A stretch of 64,000 nt of DNA from Glycine soja (lineage: Eukaryota > Streptophyta > Magnoliopsida > Fabales > Fabaceae), in contig NC_041003.1 in assembly GCF_004193775.1 (NCBI RefSeq), forward strand, positions 22,010,790 through 22,074,789, read 5' to 3'. Positions 45,844 through 56,660 of the stretch are shown piece by piece (the stretch's first letter is position 1; each line of letters begins with the position of its first letter). The notes beneath the pieces were generated by a model. That model saw nothing but the letters and a program-made list of their open reading frames with translations, searched no databases and was not told the origin of the DNA. The translations under genes and the position numbers were made by a program.

Positions 45844-48065
45844 TTAGTTATCCAAATCACTAATATCTAAGAGACCTAATTCTCTTCTAATGCCAAAGAA
45901 TGTTTCTTTGGGGAAAGGTTTTGTGAAAATATCAGCAAGCTGATTCTTTGTATCAATAGACTTTAACACACAATCTCCCTTCAAAACATGATCTCTTAGG
46001 AAATGATGTCTAATTTCTATATGTTTGGTTCTGGAATGTTGAACTAGATTTTTGGATAGATTGATTGCACTGGTATTGTCACACCTAATTGGTATATGAT
46101 CAAGAAGGATTCCATAGTCAGATAGTTGTTACTTCATCCATAAAATTTGGGCACAGCAATTGCCAGCAGAAATATATTCCGCTTCAGCAGTAGATAAAGC
46201 AACACTATTTCGTTTCTTACTATGCCATGATACAAGAGTAGATCCAATAAATTGACATGTTCTGCTTGTGCTCTTTCTATCAATTTTGGATCCAGCAAAG
46301 TCAGAATCAGAGTATCCTATTAAGTTACATGTTGAGTTCTTAGGATACCATAATCCTAAATTGATTGTTCCTACTAGGTATCTTATGATCCTTTTTACTG
46401 CACTCAAATGTGATTGTTTGGGGTTGGATTGGAACCTAGCACACATTCATACACTAAACATGATATTTGGTCTACTAGTAGATAAATAGAGAAGAGATCC
46501 AATCATACCTCGATATTGTTTCATGTCTATAGACTGACCGGATTCATCTTTACCTAAATAACAGCTAGTACTCATAGGTGTAGCCATGTGCCTTGCACTT
46601 TCCATATCAAATCTTTTGATCAATTCTTTGTAGTATTTTGCTTGGTTGACAAATATACCTTCTTTGGTTTGCTTGATTTGTAACCCCAGGAAGTAATTTA
46701 GTTCTCCCATCATTGACATCTCAAATTCGCTTTGCATATCAAGAGAGAACTCCTTGCATAATGAATCATTAGTGGATCCAAAGATTATATCATCAACATA
46801 TATTTGAACCAACAGAATATCATCATACTTTCTCTTTATGAATAGTGTGGTATCCACTTTTCCTCTAGAAAAATCTTTCTCTAAAAGAAATTTGCTTAGA
46901 CGTTCATATATTGCCCTAGGGGCTTGTTTCAAACCATATAAAGCCTTTTTCATTCTATAAACATGATTTGGCTTATCTGACATTTCAAAACCTGGGGGTT
47001 GTTCAACATATACTTCTTCTTGAATTAAGCCATTTAGAAAAGCACTTTTAACATCCATTTGATAAAGCTTAAAATTCATTATGGATGCATAAGCTAAGAG
47101 CATTCTAATGGCTTCTAATCTTGCAACTGGAGCATATGTTTCTTCATAATCTATACCTTCTTCTTGATTGTATCCTTTTGCAACTAATCTAGCCTTATTC
47201 CTAATGATTATGCCATGTTCATCTAACTTATTCCTAAATACCCATTTTATTCCTATGATGGGGTAGTTTTCAGGTTTCTTTACTAGTTCCCACACATTGT
47301 TTCTTTCAAACTAATTTAATTCTTCTTGCATAGCAACTATCCAATGATCATCTATTATGGCTTCATTTATTTTTTTAGGTTCAACCATAGACACAAAATT
47401 CATATTATTGCATAAGTCTTTAAGAGAATGTCTAGTTGTTACCCCTTTTGAGATATCACAAATAATGTTGTCAAGGGGATGATCTCTTGAAGCTTTCCAT
47501 TCTCTTGGAAGTTCATCATTTGATTTGACTTCTTCTGGAGGATCTTCATTGCTTCCTTTCCCTTTTCCTTTAGAATCTTGTCCATAAATATGCATTTGTT
47601 CTAAAGATTCTGCAATATCATCTAGAATATCCTTTCTTGGAGGAATAGCATTAGACTCATCAAAGGAAACATGAATAGATTCTTCAATAGTCATAGTTCT
47701 CTTATTATACATTCTATAAACTTTACTATGCAAGGAATAACCAAGGAAAATTCCCTCATCAGACTTAGCATCAAACTTTCCTAAGTTTTCTTTTCCATCG
47801 TTTAACACAAAGCATTTGCAACCAAAAACATGAAGGTGTGAAATGTTAGGTTTTCTACCATTAAACAGTTCATATGGAGTTTTCTTTAAAATGGGTCTTA
47901 TTAAAGCCCTATTCATGATATAGCAAGCAGTATTAACGGCTTCAGCCCAAAAATATTTTTGAAGAGGAGTGCCATTTAATAAGGTTCTAGCAATTTCTTC
48001 CAAAGATCTATTTTACCTTTCAACAACTCCATTTTGTTGAGGGGTTCTAGGTGCAGAAAAGTTAT
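45844..48065 (-). pseudogene. Sire-2 pol: late integrase, RT, RNase H
   Basis: One minus-strand frame from the 48065 junction to TAA at 45844-45846, interrupted by nonsense codons (near 48012, TAG at 47308-47310, near 46446 and 46128) but without an obvious frameshift. Integrase end: RTPQQNGVVER, then [68 protein letters not shown], catalytic YVDD at 46789-46800, and LNYFLGLQI. RNase H: GYSDSDFAGSKIDRKSTSR, SWHSKKRNSVALSTAEAEY, then DNTSAINLSKN and the end ELGLLDISDLDN. It is typical copia order (integrase before RT). The stops make it non-functional. Confidence 0.9.
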
Positions 48066-49809
48066 TGTCGCAACCTACCCTTCGGCGGGAGGGCGACGCG
48101 AGGGCTCACGGGTGCGTCTTCCAAGAAAGGAAAATGCACGGAGTCACCACCAACGTTTATTCGAGAAAAACGTTGGAAAAACCAGAAAAGACGTGGTCTA
48201 CGAACTTTAAGTGAAAAGTTTGGGAGTTGTATTTACGCACGGGGAAGGTATTAGCACACCCCATGAGTCCGTCACAAGGGATGACATCCTTTTAATCAAG
48301 TGTGCAAACATGACTTCAATTTGTTTTATTTTCCCTTTTTTACATTCTTATGTCTTTTTGTGCCTTTTATATTTTTTCTTTTTGTGGTCGACAAGGGTGT
48401 TTCCCTTGCTCCTACGTATTCCTCAATTGTGGTAAGGAAATCAGACCTACGTAGTTCTTCGAGAACTAAACGTTGGTTAAATTGTTTTTATCCTTTTTTG
48501 TAAGATATATTTTTATTGAATCAAAGGTCATTTAAGGCGTTGGACCATTAAACGATCTTTCGATACGTTTGAAAGGAGAGAAAGCATTAAGGCATTGGAC
48601 CATTAATGATCTCCTGGTTTTTTGAACGAGGTGACAAAGCTATGTGTTGTTTTTAGGTTTTAAAATCCACGTCTAACCAAATAAAAGCGAAAAGACCATT
48701 TCAAGGTGTTAGACCTTTAAAAATGGTTTTTAGGTAATGACAAAAGCTTGGTTTATGAATTGATTTTAGCCTTAGTTTCACTTTGGTTATTAGTCAATTC
48801 GATTAAGAAAGAAAAATTCCAAAGAAAAACGTCCGATTGATTTTTTTTATTATTTTATTAAAAGATATTTTTTGATTATTATATTATTATTTTTCCTCTT
48901 TTTGGTTTTAAACGTGGTTACAGCATGAAAGATCAGCCAGATTTTATTCTAACAGAAATTAAAAGATATTACAACTCAAATGATCGGTGGAAATTTATTT
49001 TATTTTTTGATTAGGCGAGAAAGTGACTTAAATGAATGACTAAAGCACGTCAAAAGGGGGTACGGAAAGTAAATGAAATGTAAATAAAAGCATGCGAAAC
49101 AAATGGGGACCACTAAGGGTACACAAAATGAATTGAAAAAGTTCGATTTCGGGAACTTACCGATTGAAGACCGAAGAATGAATGAAGAATGATGAAGAAC
49201 AGTGGAAAATCTTCGCGAAATCGCCCATGGAAACGTCTCAGAAGCGTTACGGAAGCGCCTCAGCTTGGATTTTCTTCACGAAAACAATTTTCCTCACTAA
49301 TTTTAAGTGATTCTCAGATACCAGGAGGGTTGAACATTTTTGTTCTGCCCTCCTTCCCCTATTTATAGGGGAAAAGAGGGAGGTGGTTGCCGCTCAGCTC
49401 GCCCAGGCGAGCTGGGTTGCTTCCACTAGAAGGCACCGCCTTCTCTTGGAAGATCCTGGAAGGCCCAAGTGGGCTTGCTTACTATTTGCACACCCCTATT
49501 TACTAAATACACCACCTTTGCCCCTTTTTTCTGATTCTTTTTCTGTAACGTTACGAAACTTTATGAATTACGTAACGATACTTGTTTTCTTTCCGTAATG
49601 TCACGAAACCTTACAGATTATGTAATTATCCCTTCTTTGGCTTCTGGAATGTTACAGAACGTTACGGATTGCACATTAACACTTCCTTTCAACTCCCGAC
49701 ATGTCGCAGAACTTCAAGGATAACGATGGGTGTCAAGTACCTCGAAGTGGTCAAGCGAGGGTTGCATCCCAACAAACAGATGATCCCCGGACGAAATTAG
49801 GGTATGACA
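48066..49809 (-). repeat. 3' LTR of Ogre-3
   Basis: 1744 bp, plus-strand view TGTCGCAACCTACCCTTCGG to TAGGGTATGACA. Only about two minisatellite units (48530-48620) against four in the solo LTR. CCCCTATTTATAGGGG lies near 49364-49380. Confidence 0.93.
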
Positions 49810-49823
49810 GTTGCCCCTCTTTA
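49810..49823 (-). other. Polypurine tract of Ogre-3
   Basis: The minus strand reads TAAAGAGGGGCAAC directly before the LTR start TGTCATACCC. Confidence 0.72.
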
Positions 49824-50008
49824 CTTGTCTTTTATTGGAGATAAAAGGGAAGTAAAGATAAGACACTAATTTCGTTCGAGCGGAACACCATTCGGCCGAT
49901 CAATCTCCCTGCCAGCGGAACCTGCAAAATTTTTGAAAATGATAAACACCGAGCGACCAACATCATCCTGATACTACCGAATTCGTTCCTCTTGGTTGAC
50001 ACAAGGTG

Positions 50009-51225
50009 CATAATGACCATAATTTGTCGTTGCGTGCCATCAGACACGATCGTATCTGGATGGCAAAAGGTGCGGAATGACCATAATTTGTCTCCACGTG
50101 CCATCGGACACGATCGTATCTGGATGGCAAAAGGTGTGCGGAATGACCATAATTTGTCTCTCCATGTCATCGGGCTCGCCGCCTCTGGATGACAAAAGGG
50201 CGCAGAATGACCATAATTTGTCTCTGCGTGCCATCAAACACGATTGTCTCCGAATGGTGAAAAGGTGAGCGGAATGACCATAGTTTGTCTCCACATGTCA
50301 TCGGGCTCGCCGCCTCTGGATGATAAAAGGGCGCAAAATGACCATAATTTGTCTCTGCGTGCCATCGGACACGACTGTCTCTGAATGGCAAAAAGGTGAG
50401 CGGAATGACCATAATTTGTCTCCGCATGTCATCGGGCTCGCCGCCTCTGGATGACAAAAGGGCGCAGAATGACCAGAATTTGTCTCTGTGTGCCATCGGA
50501 CACAATTGTTTCTGGATGGCGAAAAGGTGTGCGGAATGACCATAATTTGTCTCCGCATGTCATCGGGCTCGCCGCCTCTGGATGACAAAAGGGCGCAGAA
50601 TGACAATAATTTGTCTCTGCGTGCCATTGAACACGACTGTCTACGAATGGCAAAAAGATGAGCGGAATGACCATAATTTGTCTCCGCATGTCATCGGGCT
50701 CGCCGCCTCTGAATGACAAAAAGGCGCAGAATGACCAGAATTTGTCTCTGCGTGCCATCGGACACGATCGTGTCTGGATGGAAAAAGGTGTGCGGAATGA
50801 CCATAATTTGTCTCCGCATGTCATCGGGCTTGCCGCCTCTGGATGACAAAAGGGCACAGAATGACCATAATTTGTCTCTGCGTGCCATCGGACACGATTA
50901 TCTCCGAATGGCGAAAAGGTGAGCAGAATGACCATAATTTGTCTCCGCATGTCATCGGGCTCGTCGCCTCTGGATGACAAAAGGGCACAGAATGACAATA
51001 ATTTGTCTCTGTGTGCCATCGGACATGACTGTCTCCAAATGGCAAAAAGGTGAGCGGAATGACCATAATTTGTCTCCGCATGTCATCGGGCTCGCCGCCT
51101 CTAGATGACAAAAGGGCGCAGAATGACCATAATTTGTCTCTGCGTGCCATCGGACACGATTGTGTCTGGAGGGCGAAAAGGTGTGCGGAATGACCATAAT
51201 TTGTCTCCGCATGTCACACGTCCTC
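50009..51225 (-). repeat. 131-bp dimeric tandem repeat array in the Ogre-3 3' UTR
   Basis: About 19 half-units of ~65 bp, each with GAATGACCATAATTTGTCTC. Type A carries CATGTCATCGGGCTCGCCGC; type B carries CGTGCCATCGGACACGAT. After two B units at the left, A and B alternate, so the true period is 130-131 bp: CATCGGGCTCG recurs at about 50168, 50299, 50430, 50561, 50692, 50822, 50952 and 51083. Long repeat-peptide frames on both strands are by-products of the period and are not genes. Confidence 0.95.
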
Positions 51226-52909
51226 AGGGTCAGTATGACAGAGATTATGGGGTGACCGACAAAAGTGAAGCTCTTGCTCTTACATTTCCTCAATGAGGAA
51301 CTCAGACCTACGTAGTTCTGGATAACTTGTGAGACTAAAATAGCCTCGGTGTTTTCTTCACTAAAAAATGCGAACATGCTTTAGTAAAGAGACAAAACTT
51401 CCAACTGATCAGAGCAACATATACTTTTTGGATGAAAAACAATGTGTCTACCGGGGAAGGAGAGTATGCTGATGAAATTTTCTCATAACCATAAATGAGA
51501 TTTTGGATGTTAGCATTTCGTTTCTAAATGACCATTTAGAGGAAACACTGGGTCCAACAAAAATAGAAGGAAATCGCTCAAAGTGTATCAATCTCACACG
51601 GGTAAGTGTTTTATCCTAATTTTGATCCATAGATATGTCATGACTTGATTTTGCAAATCATTTCCTATCAAATCAAAGATTACATGCGTGATCATGGATC
51701 AATAGGACTTTTTCTTGTGAATGGGTTGTTTTTGTGGGAAATTTGGCTTTGAGTGTTCTTGGCCTTTTCCTTTTCTGTTTTTGTTTAGTGTGAGGTGAAC
51801 AAGCCATCGACGCACAGGATTTTGGTTGGCAATAAAAGGGAGAGGACCATTTTAGGTCGTGGTTTCCTTTCTTTTCTTGTTTACTTGGTGACAATCCCGT
51901 ATTGTTCAGATATTGTCTGGTCCAAAGACCTTTCTGCATATTTCTTCTGTTTTCTTCCGATCCTTGATCGGGAATTTTCTTTCTTTTGTGTTCTTGCTTT
52001 CTCTCACTCCTTGATTGGGAATTTTCTTCTTTTGCTTTCTTTTTTTGTCTTCTTCCGAGGGTAAGGTTTTTTTGGTAAGTTGGGATTTTGGCTTAAGGCT
52101 TGTAGAATGGCTGAACATGATATCTGTCAGGGTTTGGCCAGTGGTTCAGGGATAAAGGGGATGTCCCACATTATTTCCATGATACACATGCAACAATGAT
52201 GATTAGGAAATTTTATGCAAAACTGGTCATGCATGCACCCATGTGGACACTCAAGCATCAAGGTTTTATGTTCATGTGATTCTAGGGCTCATGATTCATT
52301 TCCTCTACTTAAATCAACCCAATGTTTCCAAAATATGTTCTTTTATCAATTTGTGCATTCATCCGAGTCCATTTTGGGTGTTCGAGAAAATTTTCACAGC
52401 ATTCAACCTTCAGGTGTATACACATTTTTTCTCAAAAACTGGTTATGATCAGTGAATTTTTTCAAAGAAAAGTTGGAAGTTATCTCTTTTCAAAAGCATA
52501 TTGATTTTTTAGTTAGACCACTTATTATTCTTTTTTCCTTTCTTCTTTTTCTTTTTTTCTTCTTTTTTAAGTTATTATCATTTGTTCATTTCCTCTTCTT
52601 TTTTTATTTTTCTCTTCTTCTCTCTGAAAAGGTCGTGCGGACGAGGGCGCACACTACCTACTTACGTCTAACCACAAGGTAAATGGAAAAAAATGCACGA
52701 AATGGTAAGTCGCATAAAAATGGTGACGAAATAACTGAGAGCCATAACGCCAAACGGAAACAACAAAAAATAATAACAACAATGTTAGTAACCATATAGA
52801 CAAAAACAGAAAATAGTAATGTCAATAGCAATATGGACAATAACAGAAAACGTCAATAGCAAACTAACAGAAAACAGTAATGTCAATAAGAAAAGTGCGG
52901 TGACCTCGA
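51226..52909 (-). other. Ogre-3 3' untranslated DNA between tandem array and 3' ORF
   Basis: No gene seen. At about 51262-51325 there is a copy of the LTR block (CTCAATGAGGAACTCAGACC, then TACGTAGTTCT). A pyrimidine-rich stretch occupies 52530-52630. Confidence 0.5.
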
Positions 52910-54160
52910 TCACGTGGCTCCGCTTCCTCCCAAGAAACCAAGCAAGTCTGTCATTTCTTCATCCATACGGGCCTCCTCTGCCTCACCGGGGGATCCTGCA
53001 GGCTCCTCCCCTGCCTGGGCCTCAGGCCAGTCTCCGGGCCATGCAACCTGAGCCCCAAACTGCTCTGGAGTAGGGCAAGCAAAAGGAGCGAAGCCCTGCC
53101 CCTGCTGACTGAGGCTGAACCGATAGAGACACTCATGTACCTGCACCTGCCCCCGATGGTTGGCCGCTTGCTGGCGAACCAAATGCTGTAGATAACGCTC
53201 CATGCCTAGTGATCCAGCGGGATCGGCCTGATGAGGTGGTGGTTAAGCGTCTGTGGCCTGATGTGCATCACCCTGCGCCTGCCTAGGCGTGCAATACTTC
53301 TCGATGAAGGCCCGGGTGATCGGCTCTCGGATCACCTTACTGGGGGTGACGGGAACCTCGAACGATTGGCAGAGGCCTGTAATCAAGGCCTGAAACCCCA
53401 GGGCCCTGTTAGACTTATCCGGGTCTAGAGGGTGTCTGGTGGGTGGCATACCTGCAAACAAATAGATGGTGTCAGAAATCACCTGGGCCACGTGGACACT
53501 CATCCGTGTCAGGATGGCGTACACCAACTGGCACTTAGGCAGAGGGAGATCGGAGTTATGATCGCTAGGCAGGACATTGTTGAGTAGCAGTGTCATCCAC
53601 GTCTGGGTCAAGGTGGTCATGCTGGTGCGCATGATCCGCACCCGCCTCCCAACAGCGGTCCGGGCGAAATCCTGCCCCAGTGTGCATAACAGCTAGGCAA
53701 TGGCCTCCTCGTCGAACCCGTCGGCCCTGTTCCTCCTCTGGCTGAACTCGCACTGCTGGTCTTCATCCAAAACTAGTGGGTCACCTAGGAACTGGCTGAG
53801 GGTATCTGTGTCAAAGGGAATCCACTGACCCCTCACCCATGAACGCATGTCTCGCACTCCCACCTCTGTGGGCCAAGCATTAGCATAAAACTCCAAGACT
53901 ACCTCAGGGTTAAACTTGGCCATGGGAATCACCAGCAACGTCCAATGCCTGCGAGCTATCTCCTCCTGAAAATCTCTATACTCATCCTCCTTGAGCTGGA
54001 CGCGCCTCTCTCTGTGGAATGACCATCCTTTGATGGCCTCGAAGCGCTGCTGGTGTTCGACACTCCGGAAACGGTGGCTATCAAACTCGGGGGCGGCACT
54101 GGACCCTTCCGCCGCAGTGTCTCTCCTAGACCTCTTTGTGGAATGCTTTTTCGGAGCCAT
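52910..54160 (-). pseudogene. Ogre-3 3' ORF with plant-transposon-type domain, two in-frame stops
   Basis: The ATG at 54160-54158 (MAPKKHSTKRSRRDTAAEG) is preferred over the upstream non-ATG extension. One frame of about 417 codons to the stop at 52910, interrupted by TAG at 53693-53695 and TAA at 53243-53245. N-terminal basic region; then RSVEHQQRFEAIKGWSFHRE; MAKFNPEVVLEFYANAWPTE, WVRGQWIPFDTDTLSQFLG; a second part with LPKCQLVYAILTRMSVHVAQ, ALGFQALITGLCQSF and EKYCTPRQAQ; and a C-terminal part with Gln-rich helix, EQFGAQVAWP and an acidic tail. The FY-x-N and V-x-G-x2-I-x2-D spacing parallels the Sire-2 ORF. Position is between RNase H and the tandem array, where integrase should first have come. 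Function unknown. Confidence 0.78.
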
Positions 54161-54478
54161 TTCTTGCGAAGACAAACGTTTGGAAAGTCAATTTTTAAGG
54201 AAGTGTCAATTTAAAGGTTGACCAAGTAAAAATGGCATACAACTACTTCCAATACAAACATCAATTGAGGGAAAACTCACATACATACTTTTATGATCGT
54301 GCATGCACGCGAGATGCTCGGTTACCTAAAAACCATACTCATGAATATTCAAAGCCTTTTGCTACCCAAATTACATACATGCATTTCTTTGCTAAACTTA
54401 TACACATGCATACTTGAAGTATTCCTGCCACCCAAGATCATATACACACATGTCTTTGCTAAATTTGTACACATTCCT
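54161..54478 (-). other. Junction left by integrase loss in Ogre-3
   Basis: About 320 bp of non-coding DNA with repeated words such as TTTGCTAAACTTATACACAT and TTTGCTAAATTTGTACACAT. A complete Tat/Ogre pol would have the end of RNase H and all of integrase here; neither is seen. Confidence 0.6.
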
Positions 54479-56475
54479 TGATATAGGCTTGGTAGGGTAT
54501 CAGCTTGGGGTCTTTAGTTTCCCATTCTCCTCTCAGCTAGTGGATCACCAGTGCTGAGTCCCCGTACACCTTGAGTAGCTTGACATTGGAGTCAATCGCC
54601 ACCTGGACGGCCAGGGCACACGCTTCATACTCAGCCATATTGTTGGTGCAGTCAAACCCCAGCCTGGCTGTGAAAGGTATACATTGATTGCCCGGAGAGA
54701 CCAATACTGCTCCAACGCCATGGCCTAGAACGTTTGACGCTCCTTCAAACCACATGATCCACTTGTCCCGGTCCTCGTCTAGCTTTTCCTCAAACAAGGC
54801 CATGATGTCCTCATCCGAGAATTCGGGATGCATGGGTTAATAGTCGTTGAGAGGCTGCTGAGCCAAATAATCCACCAAGGCACTTCCTTTTATCTCCTTT
54901 TGGGTGACATAGACTATATCGAACTCGGATAGCAAAACTTGCCACCGAGCGATCCGCCCAGTGAGAGCAGGCTTCTCAAAGATGTACTTAATCGGGTCCA
55001 TCTTGGATATCAACCAGGTGGTATGGCTCAGCATGTATTTTCTTAGATGGTGGGACACCCAGACTAAAGCACAACACGTTCTTTTGAGCAGGGAGTAGTT
55101 CATTTCACAGGCCGTGAACTTCTTACTCAAGTAGTAGATAGCGCGCTCTCTCTTCCCGGACTCATCATGTTGCCCCAACATACATCCCATCGACTCGTCC
55201 AAAATTGTCATATACAAGATGAAAGGCCTTCCGGGTACTAGCGGCATAAGCACGGGAGGGTTCATGAGACACCTTTTGATCCTTCCAAACGCATCCTAAC
55301 AATCCTCGTTCCAGCGGACGGATTGGTTTTTGCGTAAGAGTTTGAACAATGGCTCACAGATAGCGGTGAGCTGTGACATGAATCTGGCAATGTTATTCAA
55401 ACGTCCTAGGAAACCTCGGACCTGCCTCTCGGTACGGGGTTCTGGCATCTCAAGGATGGCTTTCACCTTTTCGCGGTCCACCTCTATCCCTTTCTGGCTT
55501 ACGATGAAACCTAGCAATTTCCCTGACTTGACCCCGAAGGTGCACTTAGCAGGGTTTAACCTCAATTGATATTTCCTAAGCCTTTCGAACAACTTCCGCA
55601 AGTTGACAAGGTGTTCCTCCTCGGTCTTAGACTTGGCAATTATGTCATCCACATAGACCTCGATTTCTCGGTGCATCATATCGTGGAACAAAGCTACCAT
55701 AGCCCGTTGATAAGTTGCCCCGGCGTTCTTGAGTCCAAAGGACATCACCTTATAACAGAACATCCCCCACAGGGTGACAAAGGTCGTCTTTTCCATATCC
55801 TCCGGCGCCATTTTTATCTGATTGTAACCGGAGAACCCATCCATGAAGGAAAACAAAGCGAAATTGGCCGTATTATCCACAAAGATATCGATGTTTGGTA
55901 GAGGAAAATTGTCCTTCGGACTGGCTCAATTTAGGTCCCAATAATCTACACACATTAGCACCTTCCCATCCTTCTTAGGGACTGGTACAATGTTGGCAAC
56001 CCATTCTGGGTACCGAGCGACAGCCAAAAAACCAGCGTCAGATTGTTTCTTTACCTCTTCTTTTATTTTCAAGGATGTCTCGGGCTTCATCCTCCTCAGC
56101 TTTTGTTTTACCGGGGAACACCCAGGATTTAGAGGTAATCTGTGTTGTATGATGTCCGAACTTAAACCGAGCATATCTTGGTATGACCAAGCAAATATGT
56201 CTTGGTAGTTTTTTAGTAAGGCCATCAATTCTTCACGGATGGGTGCGGTCATACCCGTGCCTATCTTTACTTCCTTTTTCCCACTGCTGGTTTCTAAATG
56301 CACTAGTTTCGTCTCTTCTTGATGAGGCCCCATCTCTTGGTCCTCATGGGCGACTATCTTCTCCAACTTCAGGGGAAGTCCCACATCTTCGTCCTCTTCA
56401 CTCTCCGTCTAATCCGTTTCTTGCTTGAAATCGATGGTCGGGTCCTAGGTATTAGTACCTTCAAGGGACTCGTCA
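54479..56475 (-). pseudogene. Ogre-3 RT and partial RNase H, nonsense codons only
   Basis: A single minus frame with no shift, broken by TGA at 55926-55928, TAG at 55296-55298, TAA at 54837-54839 and TAG at 54534-54536. Pre-RT: MTAPIREELMALLKNYQDIF and AWSYQDMLGL. RT: PVKQKLRRMKPETSLKIKEE, ARYPEWVANIVPVPKKDGK, ALFSFMDGFSGYNQIKMAPE, MSFGLKNAGATYQRAM, catalytic YVDD at 55644-55655, CTFGVKSGKLLGFIVS and VRGFLGRLNNIARFMSQL. RNase H tether: GCMLGQHDES, AIYYLSKKFTACEMNYS. Then the second, Tat-type RNase H begins (WIMWFEGASNVLGHGVGAVL, DCTNNMAEYEACALAV, GDSALVIH) and stops being readable after PYQAYIKE. This is the polymerase of the element, now inactive. Confidence 0.9.
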
Positions 56476-56485
56476 TCGGATTTGG

Positions 56486-56660
56486 CGTTTTAAGCGTAAA
56501 GAAATAAACATGCAAATGAATGAGAATGGGTAGAGACGCAGGAACAGATGAAGAAAGATCTTTATATTATAAATTCAGGAACAAAAGACATAAAGCCTTA
56601 ACAAAAGGAAACTCTAAATCCTAGGCCCAACCATAGAGTTTAAAAGCCACCAAGGGTTAC
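56486..56660 (-). other. Probable intron between protease/G-patch and RT of Ogre-3
   Basis: The protease-G-patch frame ends at a TAA (56657-56659) that overlaps a candidate donor, AATGTAACC with GT at 56660-56659. About 170 bp later a pyrimidine-rich tract (CATTCTCATTCATTTGCATG, then TTATTTCTTTACG) leads into the RT frame. No clean AG was found at the expected spot (AAAACGCC), so the acceptor may be mutated. Ogre elements are known to splice an intron here. Confidence 0.5.

Larger units (their letters stand above)
42672..48065 (-). mobile_element. Sire-2: Sirevirus-type copia element, 5' half removed or displaced by Ogre-3
   Basis: Minus-strand element with, in sense order, late integrase, RT, RNase H, an intergenic stretch with a promoter-like array, an env-like ORF, PPT and 3' LTR. 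Inserted in an Ogre RNase H fragment. Its left TSD would be TGTTG (42667-42671). At 48065 Ogre-3 has inserted within integrase; the remaining 5' half would lie beyond the right edge. Confidence 0.88.

Noticed and set aside
50040..51377. Long open frames on both strands in the tandem array (up to ~196 codons)
   Set aside because: They exist because the repeat period leaves frames open. The peptides are copies of the DNA repeat and have no start context or domain.
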